A stretch of DNA of 64,000 nt, taken from assembly GCF_001279585.1 (NCBI RefSeq), contig NZ_LGEC01000016.1, positions 320,117-384,116 of the forward strand, written 5' to 3'. Below are positions 1 to 8,258 of this stretch, piece by piece. The notes below the pieces were generated by a model, which did no database searches, was not told where the DNA came from, and saw only the letters and a program-made list of their open reading frames with translations. A program made the position numbers and the translations under genes. Numbering within the stretch: the first letter of the stretch is position 1; each line of letters starts with the position of its first letter. Origin of the DNA: Nocardiopsis sp. NRRL B-16309. GTDB lineage: Bacteria > Actinomycetota > Actinomycetes > Streptosporangiales > Streptosporangiaceae.

Positions 1-67
1 CGGGTCGGGCCCGTGCCGGCTCCCCGACAGCCCCGGCCCCGGTTCCGTCCCGCCCCCGCCCAGCGCC

Positions 68-93
68 GTGCCCCCGGCGGAGGCCGGGGGCAC
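68..93 (-). terminator. Hairpin terminator after the glutamate dehydrogenase gene
   Basis: A perfect 11-bp inverted repeat (GTGCCCCCGGC, 4-nt loop, GCCGGGGGCAC) lies just past the stop codon of the minus-strand dehydrogenase gene. There is no T-run, as is usual for high-GC actinomycete terminators. The first 67 bases of the window hold nothing I can identify. Confidence 0.6.
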
Positions 94-106
94 GGGGCGC
101 GGGTGG

Positions 107-3100
107 CTAGTCGACCAGGGAGCGGACCGAGCGCAGGGCCACCGACAGGGTGGCCAGGTCGAAGCGCTCGTTCTCCTGGATCTCCGACAGGGTGATGCCC
201 GCGCGGCCGACGATCTCCTCGTTCTGGGCGATCCACCCGGCGATGAGCCCGGACGTGGACTCCTCCGGCGCGCCCGACTCCAGCACGCGGGCGGTCAGCG
301 CGGCGTGCGCCGCGTACAGGTCGTCGCGCAGCGAGGAGCGGGCCATCGTGCCCCAGCGGTCGTCCCGCGGCAGGTCGATGATGCGTTCGCGCCACCAGCT
401 GATGTTGAGCTGGTCGGCGAGCTCGAAGTACAGCTCGGCGACCTTCTCGACCGGGCGGCCCGTGCGCTGGGCGATCTCCACCAGGTCCAGCGTGGAGTAG
501 GCCGGCACCATGACGGCCACCTGCTCGGCCAGGTCCGCCGGCACCCCCATCTCGCGGTAGCGGTCGCGGCGCTCGACGAACGCCTCGCGGTCGCGGCCCT
601 TGACCAGGTCGGCCAGGTGCGGGAGCACCTCGCCCACGCCGTCGGCGAAGTAGCCGATCTCGCTGCGCACGTCGAACGGGAAGGTGCGGTTGCGCAGCAG
701 CCACCGGGCGGAGCGCTCGGCGAGCTTGCGGGTCTCCAGCAGCAGGACGAGCTGGCTGTCCACGGAGATGTGGTGGTCCAGCTCCTCGACCCGGCTCCAG
801 AACCTGCGCAGCCGCAGGATCTCCTGGACGACCAGGTAGGCGCGGGCGATGTCCGCGGCGCTGGAGCCCAGCTCCTCGTTGAGGCGGAAGGCGAAGGTGA
901 CCCCGGACCGGTTCACCATCTGGTTGACGACCTGGTTGACGATGATCTCGCGGCGCAGCGGGTGCGTGGCCACTCCCTGGGCGAAGCGCTCCGAGCGCAG
1001 CGGCGTCGGGAAGTAGTTCGTCAGGGTGTCGGCCAGGTAGGGGTCCTCGGACAGGTCCGAGTCGCCGATCTGGTCCTTGAGGTCGATCTTGGTGTACGAC
1101 AGCAGGGTCGAGAACTCGGGGGTCGTCAGCCCCTTGCCCGCCGCGCGCCGCTCGGCGATGGCCTTGTCCGAGGGCAGGTCCTCCTGCTTGCGCTTGAGGA
1201 CCTTCGTGCGCTCCAGGTGGCGCATGTACCGGCCGTGGACGTGGAGCATCTGGCAGGTCTGGCTGCGCGCGGCGGCCAGCACGGTGTTCTGCGCGTAGTT
1301 GTTGTCCAGGACCAGATCGGCGACCTCGTCGGTCATGTCGATGAACAGCTGGTCGCGGTCGGCCTTGTCCAGGCTGCCCGAGCGCACCTCGCGGTCGAGC
1401 ATGATCTTGATGTTCACCTCGTGGTCGGAGGTGTCCACGCCGGCGGAGTTGTCGATGAAGTCGGTGTTGATCCGGCCGCCCTCGCGGGCGAACTCGATCC
1501 GGGCGGGCTGGGTCAGGCCCAGGTTGCCGCCCTCGCCGACCACCTTGACACGCAGTTCGGTGGCGTCCACGCGCAGGCGGTCGTTGGCCTTGTCGCCGAC
1601 GTCGGCGTGGGTCTCGCCGCTCGCCTTGACGTAGGTGCCGATGCCGCCGTTCCACAGCAGGTCCGCCGGCGCGGCCAGGATGCGGCGGATGAGCCCGTCC
1701 GGCGTCAGGCTGTCCACCCCGTCCTCGATCCCGAGCGCCTCCCGCACCTGCGGGCTGACCGGCACCGACTTGGCGTCGCGTGGGAACACGCCGCCGCCCT
1801 CGGAGACGAGGTTCGGGTCGTAGTCCAGCCAGGTGCTGCGCGGCAGCTCGAACATGCGCTTGCGCTCGGCCCACGAGGTGTGCGGGTCGGGGTCCGGGTC
1901 CAGGAAGACGTGGCGGTGGTCGAAGGCGGCCACCAGCCGGATCTGCTTCGAGAGCAGCATGCCGTTGCCGAACACGTCGCCGGACATGTCGCCGATGCCG
2001 ACCACGGTGAACGGCTCCTCCTGCACGTTCACGCCCATCTCGCGGAAGTGGTACCTGACCGACTCCCAGGCGCCGCGCGCGGTGATGCCCATGGCCTTGT
2101 GGTCGTAGCCGACCGAGCCGCCGGAGGCGAAGGCGTCGCCCAGCCAGAAGCCGCGGGCGGTGGAGATCTCGTTGGCGGTGTCGGAGAAGGTCGCGGTGCC
2201 CTTGTCGGCGGCGACCACCAGGTAGGAGTCGTCGGCGTCGTGCAGGACGGTGCGCTCGGGGTGCACGACCCGGCCGTCCACCAGGTTGTCGGTGACGTCG
2301 AGCAGGCCGCTGATGAACTGCTTGTAGCAGGCGACGACCTCGGCCATCACCTGTTCGCGGGTGCCGCCCTCGGGCAGCCGCTTGCAGACGAACCCGCCCT
2401 TGGCGCCGCTGGGCACGATGACGGAGTTCTTCACCATCTGGGCCTTGACCAGGCCGAGGATCTCGGTGCGGAAGTCCTCGAAGCGGTCGGACCAGCGCAG
2501 GCCGCCGCGGGCGACGGAACCGAACCGCAGGTGCACGCCCTCCACGCGGGGCGAGTAGACGTACATCTCGAACCGGGGCCGCGGGTTGGGCAGGTCCGGG
2601 ATCCGCTGCGGGTCGAGCTTGAGCACCAGGTAGGGATGCCCCTGGTAGTGGTTGGTGCGCAGGGTGGCCTCGATGACCGCGAGGAACGAGCGCAGGATGC
2701 GGTCGTGGTCCAGGCTGGCCACGCCCTCCAGTTCGGCCTCGATCTTGTCGACGAGGGCCGCGGCGCGCTCGTCGCGGCCCTCGTCTGGCAGGTCGGGGTC
2801 GAAGCGGGTCTCGAACAGCTCCATGAGCAGGCCCGCGATCCCGACGTTGTTGCCCAGGACGTCGGCGAGGAAGTCGGGTGTGTAGGTGGCGCCGGTCTGG
2901 CGCAGGTACTTGGCGTAGGCGCGCAGGACGGAGATCTGGCGCCAGTCGAGGCCGGCCCGCACGACCAGGGCGTTGAACCGGTCGGACTCGCCGCGGTCGC
3001 GCCAGGTGGCCTCGAACGCGTCCTCGAACAGCTCCCGCAGACGGTCGGCCGGCAGCTCGGTGGTCGCGGAGCGCCGCAGCCCCAGGTCGTAGATCCAGAC

Positions 3101-4978
3101 CCGGCCCACGCTCTCGATGGACAGGTCGTAGGGCCACTCGTCGACCACGTCGACGCCCAGGTGCTCCAGGACGGGCAGCATGCGGCTCAGCGTGACGGGC
3201 TCGCCGATCCGGTAGAGCCGGAACCGCCACTCCCCCAGCCGGGGGTCGTCGGGGTGGTAGAGCCGGCCGACGAACTCGCCCTGGCGGCGGTCGGGGTCGG
3301 TGCGCTCCAGCAGCTTCTCCAGCTCGCCGATGTCGGCCGCCGCGGTCTCGGGCGAGTTGTCGACCTTGTACGCCTCGGTGAGGCCGCTGGAGTAGCGGTC
3401 CTTGTAGGCGGTCGCGCGGCCGGGGCCGAACGCCTCGGTCAGGGCGGCGTCGAAGTCGGTGTCCCAGGAGCGGGCGGCCTCGCGGACCTTCTCCTCCAGG
3501 GCCACCTGGTCGATGTCGGCCAGGGTCTGCTTGGACTTGGCGCGGGCCACCAGGTAGAGGCGGGCCAGCGGGGCGGCGCCGATCATGACGTTGTGGTCCA
3601 TCGTGGCGCCCTCGAAGGCGTCGGCGAGGACCTTCTGGATGTCCAGGCGCACGCGGGTGCTGTACTCGTCGCGCGGCATGTACACGAAGCAGGACATGTA
3701 GCGGCCGCCGTAGGGGTCGCGCCGCATGAAGAGCTTGGTGCCGCGCCGGTCGCGCAGGCGCAGGACGCCGCGGACGATGTTGTACAGCTCGTTGACGGGG
3801 ATCTGCAGGAGTTCCTCGCGCGGGAAGGTCTCCAGCAGCTCGATGAGGTCCTTGCCGTCGTAGCTGTCGGCCTCGAACCCGGCCAGCGACAGGACCTCGG
3901 CCTGCTTGCGGCGCAGGATCGGGATCTGGGCGATGGACTCGGTGTTGGCCTGGGGGGTGAACAGCCCGAGGAAGCGCCGCTCCCCGACGATGTTGCCCTG
4001 GGCGTCGAACTTCTTGACGCCGATGTAGTCCAGGTACTTGGGGCGGTAGACGGTGGCGCGGGAGTTGGCCTTGGTCAGGACCAGGATGAAGGGTTCCCTG
4101 GCCTTGGCGCGGATCTCCGGGGGCAGCGCGGCGAAGCCCGTGGACGAGGGCGAGTCCATCCGCAGGATGCCCAGGCCCGAGCCGGGTTCCGGGCGCAGGG
4201 CGTCGTCACCGTTCTCGTCGGTGACCAGGGTGTACTCGCGGTAGCCCATGAAGGTGAAGTGGCGGCTGGCGGTCCAGCGCAGGAAGTCGACGCTCTCGCC
4301 GATCTCGCGGGAGTCGACGCCTCCGGCCACGAGGCGGTCGGGGTAGGCGGCCAGCTCGTCGGCGATCCGGATCGCCCGGTTGCTCATCTTGGCGGCGTCC
4401 TCGTCCACGTAGCGGACGTCGTTGAGGACGTTCTCCAGCCGGGTGGTGATCTCCTTGACGCGCTCGGGGTCGTCCTGGCGGTCGATCTCGATGTGCATCC
4501 AGGACTCGTCGGTGGGCAGCAGCCCGTCGCCGCCGATCTCGGGGTCGATCTCGCGCAGGACGCCTTCGAGGTCGCGGCCGACCGTCATCTGGGGGTGGAT
4601 GATCAGGCGGGCGCCGGCGCCGAGGTCGTGCAGCGCCATGGTGACGGAGGAGACGAGGAAGGGGGCGTTGTCGGTGACGATCTCGACGATGCTGGTCTGC
4701 TGTTCCCAGCCGTCGCGCGCGCGTTCGGGGGTGTAGACCCGCACCTTGGCGCGGCCGGGGACGCGGTGGGCGCCGAAGAAGCGGTGCGCCCCGGCGGGGC
4801 CGCAGATCTGTTCGGGGGTGCGACCGGAGATCTCCTCCGGGTCCGCGTGCCGGTAGTAGAACGGCAGGAAGCGTCGGACGGCGTCGGCGTCCTCGGGGGT
4901 CAGGCCCGCTCGGGGCGACCACTTCGCGGCCGCGTCACTGAGCAGCTTCTGGAGGATGACGTCTGATGGCCCGGACAT
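107..4978 (-). CDS. gdh: NAD-specific glutamate dehydrogenase, large (about 180 kDa) type
   Basis: At 1623 aa this has the size of the large L_180 class of NAD-dependent glutamate dehydrogenases, which oxidise glutamate to 2-oxoglutarate and ammonium in the cytoplasm. The dehydrogenase core contains RGGLRWSDRFEDFRTE and, near residue 857, PSGAKGGFV with the catalytic lysine. A long N-terminal region of ACT-like regulatory type precedes it and a helical C-terminal region follows. The ATG at 4978 sits behind an AAGGAG-like ribosome site about 13 nt upstream. The gene stands alone. A GTTAC-N6-GTTAC motif about 250 bp upstream suggests nitrogen or MtrA control (inference). A very long open frame on the opposite strand across the gene is a GC-bias shadow. 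Confidence 0.95.
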   Translation of the reverse strand: MSGPSDVILQKLLSDAAAKWSPRAGLTPEDADAVRRFLPFYYRHADPEEISGRTPEQICGPAGAHRFFGAHRVPGRAKVRVYTPERARDGWEQQTSIVEIVTDNAPFLVSSVTMALHDLGAGARLIIHPQMTVGRDLEGVLREIDPEIGGDGLLPTDESWMHIEIDRQDDPERVKEITTRLENVLNDVRYVDEDAAKMSNRAIRIADELAAYPDRLVAGGVDSREIGESVDFLRWTASRHFTFMGYREYTLVTDENGDDALRPEPGSGLGILRMDSPSSTGFAALPPEIRAKAREPFILVLTKANSRATVYRPKYLDYIGVKKFDAQGNIVGERRFLGLFTPQANTESIAQIPILRRKQAEVLSLAGFEADSYDGKDLIELLETFPREELLQIPVNELYNIVRGVLRLRDRRGTKLFMRRDPYGGRYMSCFVYMPRDEYSTRVRLDIQKVLADAFEGATMDHNVMIGAAPLARLYLVARAKSKQTLADIDQVALEEKVREAARSWDTDFDAALTEAFGPGRATAYKDRYSSGLTEAYKVDNSPETAAADIGELEKLLERTDPDRRQGEFVGRLYHPDDPRLGEWRFRLYRIGEPVTLSRMLPVLEHLGVDVVDEWPYDLSIESVGRVWIYDLGLRRSATTELPADRLRELFEDAFEATWRDRGESDRFNALVVRAGLDWRQISVLRAYAKYLRQTGATYTPDFLADVLGNNVGIAGLLMELFETRFDPDLPDEGRDERAAALVDKIEAELEGVASLDHDRILRSFLAVIEATLRTNHYQGHPYLVLKLDPQRIPDLPNPRPRFEMYVYSPRVEGVHLRFGSVARGGLRWSDRFEDFRTEILGLVKAQMVKNSVIVPSGAKGGFVCKRLPEGGTREQVMAEVVACYKQFISGLLDVTDNLVDGRVVHPERTVLHDADDSYLVVAADKGTATFSDTANEISTARGFWLGDAFASGGSVGYDHKAMGITARGAWESVRYHFREMGVNVQEEPFTVVGIGDMSGDVFGNGMLLSKQIRLVAAFDHRHVFLDPDPDPHTSWAERKRMFELPRSTWLDYDPNLVSEGGGVFPRDAKSVPVSPQVREALGIEDGVDSLTPDGLIRRILAAPADLLWNGGIGTYVKASGETHADVGDKANDRLRVDATELRVKVVGEGGNLGLTQPARIEFAREGGRINTDFIDNSAGVDTSDHEVNIKIMLDREVRSGSLDKADRDQLFIDMTDEVADLVLDNNYAQNTVLAAARSQTCQMLHVHGRYMRHLERTKVLKRKQEDLPSDKAIAERRAAGKGLTTPEFSTLLSYTKIDLKDQIGDSDLSEDPYLADTLTNYFPTPLRSERFAQGVATHPLRREIIVNQVVNQMVNRSGVTFAFRLNEELGSSAADIARAYLVVQEILRLRRFWSRVEELDHHISVDSQLVLLLETRKLAERSARWLLRNRTFPFDVRSEIGYFADGVGEVLPHLADLVKGRDREAFVERRDRYREMGVPADLAEQVAVMVPAYSTLDLVEIAQRTGRPVEKVAELYFELADQLNISWWRERIIDLPRDDRWGTMARSSLRDDLYAAHAALTARVLESGAPEESTSGLIAGWIAQNEEIVGRAGITLSEIQENERFDLATLSVALRSVRSLVD

Positions 4979-5224
4979 AGGGATCTCTCACTCCTTTGTG
5001 AGCAACGTCGCACGAGCGCTGGAGAAACAGCCGGTCATGTGACCTGTGAACTTCCGTGCTGATGGGTGGTTCTGGACGCGTCCCGTGACGGGGCGCGCGG
5101 GAACGGTGACGGGACGGCACCTGTGCGCACAGGCGGAACAATGGAGAGGCGGCAGACGCCGTTGTCCCCACCTCATCCGCTGACCAGGCTACTGGTTTTC
5201 GCGCGGGAGGACAGGTGCAACACC

Positions 5225-5240
5225 GTTACGCGGTAGTTAC
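5225..5240. promoter_or_regulatory. GlnR/MtrA-like direct repeat upstream of the glutamate dehydrogenase gene
   Basis: Plus-strand GTTAC-GCGGTA-GTTAC is a direct repeat with an 11-bp period (GTAAC-N6-GTAAC on the gene strand). This is the spacing known for actinobacterial GlnR boxes and resembles the direct-repeat sites reported for MtrA. It lies in the 333-bp gap between the dehydrogenase start and the HAD gene stop, about 250 bp before the dehydrogenase ATG. I see no convincing -35/-10 pair; AGGCTA at 5186-5191 (TAGCCT on the minus strand) is a possible -10. Which regulator binds is inference. Confidence 0.4.
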
Positions 5241-5311
5241 AACCTGTAAGAAGCGGATTGCGGTGGTCACGGGCACGGGACACATGGACCTCCGGGGCCT
5301 TGCGCTGTGAA

Positions 5312-6058
5312 CTATCGGGCCGTCGCCTGGTGCACTGCCGTCATGACCGCCTGGGGATCGCCCAGGTCGGGCAGGACGGCCACGGCTCCGGCGTCCCGGA
5401 GCTGGGCCTCGGTGGCCGAGCCGGTGCGCACGGCGAGCGGGACGGCGCCGCCGATCCTGGCGGCGCGGACGTCGGAGACGGCGCTGACGACGAACACCGT
5501 CTCCTGCTCGGTGTAGGGCCGTCCGCCGTCGCCGGCGGCGTGCAGTCGGATGGACTGGATGAGGGACGACTTGGGGTAGTTCACCGAACCGTACCCGCCG
5601 ATGGCCAGGTCCAGGTGGGCGTCCAGGCCGAAGGCCGCGAGCTTGGCCACGGCGTTGGCGCGGGTGCTGCCGCTGACCACCGTCTGGACGGTGTCGGGCA
5701 TCCCGGCGACGGCCGCCAGCGAGGCCGCGGCGCCGGACATCACCCGGCCCTGGGAGAGGAGTTCGTCGGCGCGCCGGCCGAACGCCTCCTCCAGCAGGGC
5801 CATGAACTCGGCGAGGACGTCGCCGTCGGGTTCGACGTCGACGTCGTTGCGCGCGCAGAACTCGAAGAACATCTCCGAGTCTGTGCGCCCCTCGGCGGAG
5901 GTCAGGTAGACCAGCGGTTCGCCCGTGACCTTCTCGAAGGCCTCGGCGTAGGCGGCCCTCATCACCCGTCCGACGTCCAGGAGGGTGAGGTCGATGTTCC
6001 AGAGCACCAGGCGGCTGATGGCTGACTCCTCGACGTTCGGGGACGGGGCTACCCCCAT
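5312..6058 (-). CDS. HAD-superfamily hydrolase with an Asn in the nucleophile position
   Basis: This 248-aa protein has the layout of a HAD-IA phosphatase with a helical cap. Motif I reads LVLWNIDLTLLD (residues 17-28), motif II VVSGSTRANA with the conserved Ser/Thr, and a late acidic motif is VFVVSAVSDVRAA. The first Asp of the usual DxDxT, the phosphate-accepting nucleophile, is Asn here. Activity is therefore doubtful, or the protein uses altered chemistry. The ATG at 6058 lacks a clear ribosome site; a GTG at 6007, just before the LWNID motif, is an alternative start. It is divergent from the MerR-thioredoxin pair. The substrate is unknown. Confidence 0.8.
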   Translation of the reverse strand: MGVAPSPNVEESAISRLVLWNIDLTLLDVGRVMRAAYAEAFEKVTGEPLVYLTSAEGRTDSEMFFEFCARNDVDVEPDGDVLAEFMALLEEAFGRRADELLSQGRVMSGAAASLAAVAGMPDTVQTVVSGSTRANAVAKLAAFGLDAHLDLAIGGYGSVNYPKSSLIQSIRLHAAGDGGRPYTEQETVFVVSAVSDVRAARIGGAVPLAVRTGSATEAQLRDAGAVAVLPDLGDPQAVMTAVHQATAR

Positions 6059-6281
6059 CTTGCCGCATGGGCGATTCTCCCAGGAACCGCGCGTCCGGGA
6101 CCGGCCACGGGGCGGCGGGCGCCCCCGGGCCCGGCGCGGTGGACGGGTGGTCGCCGAGGGCGCCCGGATCCTCCGCGACCCCGCGGACCAGCCCTACGGC
6201 GACCGCGGATACTCCGCCCGCGATCCCGAGGGCGCGCTCTGGTCGTCCATGGCGCCTTTGGACTGATGCCGACCCGTGCCC

Positions 6282-6312
6282 TTGCGTTGACGTCGGCGTC
6301 AAGGTCTAGCGT
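6282..6312 (+). promoter_or_regulatory. MerR-type promoter with long spacer, leaderless transcript
   Basis: TTGCGT (6282-6287) and TAGCGT (6307-6312) are separated by 19 bp, the lengthened spacer typical of MerR-family promoters. Inside the spacer region is the dyad TTGACG-N4-CGTCAA (6287-6302). The expected start point falls at about 6319-6320, on the A of the ATG, so the message is probably leaderless. The regulator probably controls its own gene. Confidence 0.55.
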
Positions 6313-6319
6313 GTCGGGC

Positions 6320-6712
6320 ATGCGCATCGGTGAACTTGCCAGGCGGGCGGGGGTCAGTACGCGGACCCTGCGCTACTACGAGTCCCGCGGTCTGCTCCCC
6401 ACCCGCCGCGAGGTCAACGGATACCGCGTCTACGACGACGGCGACCTGCGGCTGGTGGAGCAGATCCGCACGCTCCAGGACTTCGGGTTCGGGTTGGAGG
6501 AGACCCGCCCGTTCGTGGAGTGCCTGCGGGCCGGGCACCCCACCGGGGACTCCTGCCCCGCGTCGCTGGACGTCTACCGAGGCAAGCTCGCCGAGCTCGA
6601 CACGCTCATCGACGAGCTGCGAGCCGTGCGCCACGAGGTGGGCGCACAGCTGGCCCGGGCCGAGTCGGACCTACCCGACCCGCCCGACCCGCTGTGCCAG
6701 ATGAAGGGATGA
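6320..6712 (+). CDS. MerR-family transcriptional regulator
   Basis: This 130-aa protein starts MRIGELARRAGVSTRTLRYY, the standard MerR winged-helix DNA-binding domain. The remainder is a short helical dimerisation and sensing part. Three cysteines (about 68, 79 and 126) could sense redox or thiol stress, but they do not form the SoxR CxxCxxxxxC pattern. I chose the ATG at 6320 because the family begins exactly at MRIGEL and the promoter geometry predicts a leaderless message there; a longer in-frame start at 6266 adds an unrelated extension. Its TGA overlaps the thioredoxin ATG, so the two are translationally coupled. The linked thioredoxin suggests a disulfide or oxidative stress signal (inference). 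Confidence 0.88.
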   Translation: MRIGELARRAGVSTRTLRYYESRGLLPTRREVNGYRVYDDGDLRLVEQIRTLQDFGFGLEETRPFVECLRAGHPTGDSCPASLDVYRGKLAELDTLIDELRAVRHEVGAQLARAESDLPDPPDPLCQMKG

Positions 6713-7065
6713 CCATGCAGCAGACCACGGACGCCGGTTTCGACGAGGACGTTCTGCGCTCGGACCTGCCGGTCCTGGTGGAGTTCACCTCGGACTCGTG
6801 CCCGCCGTGCCGCCAGATGGAGCCGGTGCTCAGGTCCCTCGCCGACGACCTGCGCGGGCGGTTGAGGGTCGTGCAGGTCGACGTGCCCGCCAGCCCCGAG
6901 ACGACCCGTCGCTACCAGGTGATGGCTACGCCGACGCTCTTCCTCTTCCAGGGGGGCGAGCCCGTGCGGCAGATGGTGGGCGCCCGCCCCCGGCGCCGCA
7001 TCCTCCAGGAGGTCGAGCCGTTCGTCGAGCGGTCCGTTCCCGGTACCGCGGGTTCGCGCGCCTAG
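6709..7065 (+). CDS. Thioredoxin-family protein
   Basis: This 118-aa cytoplasmic protein has one thioredoxin fold. The active site is SDSCPPC (Cys31 and Cys34), replacing the usual WCGPC, and the conserved cis-proline loop is MATPTLFLF. It likely reduces disulfides in target proteins. The ATG at 6709 overlaps the MerR stop codon (ATGA); a second ATG six bases on is possible. CPPC with no preceding Trp is unusual and may shift redox potential or partner choice (inference). The gene ends head-on against the minus-strand DUF6912-like gene with no gap: TAG at 7063-7065 directly abuts CTA at 7066-7068. Confidence 0.88.
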   Translation: MTMQQTTDAGFDEDVLRSDLPVLVEFTSDSCPPCRQMEPVLRSLADDLRGRLRVVQVDVPASPETTRRYQVMATPTLFLFQGGEPVRQMVGARPRRRILQEVEPFVERSVPGTAGSRA

Positions 7066-7497
7066 CTAGGCGCCGTCCTCGCCGACGAGGTGGCGCAGTT
7101 CCTGGACGGCGAACCACAGCAGTTCGTGGTCCTCCGCGTCGCCGGCGGCGATGTCGTCGGCCGCCGCCTCGTCGTCCACGTGCGCCGACGCCAGCTTCTT
7201 GTAGGAGACCGGCTGGGTCACGCTGACCCGGACCACGTTCGGTCCGGCGCCGCCCCGGCGCTCGACGACCTGGTCCGGCATGACCGCCGCCAGGACGACG
7301 CGGCGGCGGGGCGCGTCCGGGTCGGCGGCCAGGAGTTCCAGGGACGCCTCGGCGGCGGCGTACATGGCGTCGTACCCGGCCTCCTCGTCGTCGGCGCCGG
7401 GGCGCGGGTCGGCGGCGAAGGCGGTGGTGCCGTCGGCCGTCCCGGTGGCGAGGACGTCGGCGAGGCCGGGGATGGTGCTGGGCAGGAAGACGTACAT
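7066..7497 (-). CDS. DUF6912-like protein of unknown function
   Basis: This 143-aa acidic protein starts MYVFLPSTIPGLADVLATG and contains DAMYAAAEASLELL and VVLAAVMPDQVV. It resembles a small actinobacterial family I recognise as DUF6912. There is no signal peptide, membrane segment or known catalytic motif. It begins 31 bp downstream of the neighbouring HAD gene on the same strand, so the two may be cotranscribed. No function can be assigned. Confidence 0.7.
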   Translation of the reverse strand: MYVFLPSTIPGLADVLATGTADGTTAFAADPRPGADDEEAGYDAMYAAAEASLELLAADPDAPRRRVVLAAVMPDQVVERRGGAGPNVVRVSVTQPVSYKKLASAHVDDEAAADDIAAGDAEDHELLWFAVQELRHLVGEDGA

Positions 7498-7528
7498 GCG
7501 GGCGGCTCTCAGGTGCGTGGATCGAACC

Positions 7529-8176
7529 CTATGAGTGTGCCACCGTCGACGTCAGGAAGCGCTCCAGCGCCCGCTGGGTGGACTCGGTGTCGGTGTGCAG
7601 GATGCCCGTCATCCCGAGTGCCTCGGCGGTGCGGACGTTGTGCTCCAGGTCGTCGATGAACACGCAGTCCTCGGGAGCCAGGCCCAGGCGTTCGCACGTG
7701 TGCAGGTAGATGCGCTCCTCGGGCTTGCGCATGCCCACCTCGCCGGAGATCACCACGGTGTCGAAGGTCGCCTCGAAGTGCTCGTGCGGATAGCCGTTGC
7801 CCCAGGAGTTGGACAGCAGCGCGGTGGCGGCGCCGTCGCGCCTGGAGCGGCGCAGGAGTTCGTACATGCCGTGCACGGGCTCGAAGTTGGCGAACATCCG
7901 GTGGATGAGTCCCTCGGCCACGACCGGCCCGCCGTGGGTGGACCGCAGCAGGCGCGCCAGGTCGCGCTCGAACTGCGCGACGGGGATCTCTCCCCTCTCC
8001 AGCGCGTGGACCGGGTTGGAGCCGTTGAGGCTGCCGTCGAAGTAGGGCCGCATCACCTCCTGGTAGTGGTCGATGTCGATCCGGTCGGCGCGCAGCCAGG
8101 CTCGGATTCCGTCGATCAGCGGCGGCGTGAGGACGCCGCCCCAGTCGGAGATGACCCCTCGGCGGGTGCTGTCCAT
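7529..8176 (-). CDS. HAD-superfamily hydrolase (DWGGVLT type)
   Basis: This 215-aa protein carries HAD motif I as VISDWGGVLT near residue 10, a Ser/Thr motif in ALLSNSWGNGY, a Lys in GEVGMRKPEERIY, and the acidic motif CVFIDDLEHNV. The DxGGV form, with the second Asp replaced by Gly, is common in a HAD-IA branch that includes epoxide-hydrolase N-terminal phosphatase-like proteins. The nucleophile Asp is present, unlike in the HAD protein at 5.3-6.1 kb. The substrate is unknown. It sits downstream of the GH3 gene by 82 bp on the same strand and may be read from it. Confidence 0.85.
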   Translation of the reverse strand: MDSTRRGVISDWGGVLTPPLIDGIRAWLRADRIDIDHYQEVMRPYFDGSLNGSNPVHALERGEIPVAQFERDLARLLRSTHGGPVVAEGLIHRMFANFEPVHGMYELLRRSRRDGAATALLSNSWGNGYPHEHFEATFDTVVISGEVGMRKPEERIYLHTCERLGLAPEDCVFIDDLEHNVRTAEALGMTGILHTDTESTQRALERFLTSTVAHS

Positions 8177-8258
8177 CCGCGTCCTCCATCTGTTCGGGCG
8201 GGGAACGGTTCTTCCCGTTCCCCACCCGGTTCAATCTCCCCGAAGAGGGACGAAGCAC

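Noticed and set aside
68..4966. 1632-aa open frame on the plus strand
   Set aside because: It is the complement of the well-supported glutamate dehydrogenase gene, rich in Val/Leu/Gly/Asp/Gln as expected from antisense of GC3-biased codons, with no recognisable domain.
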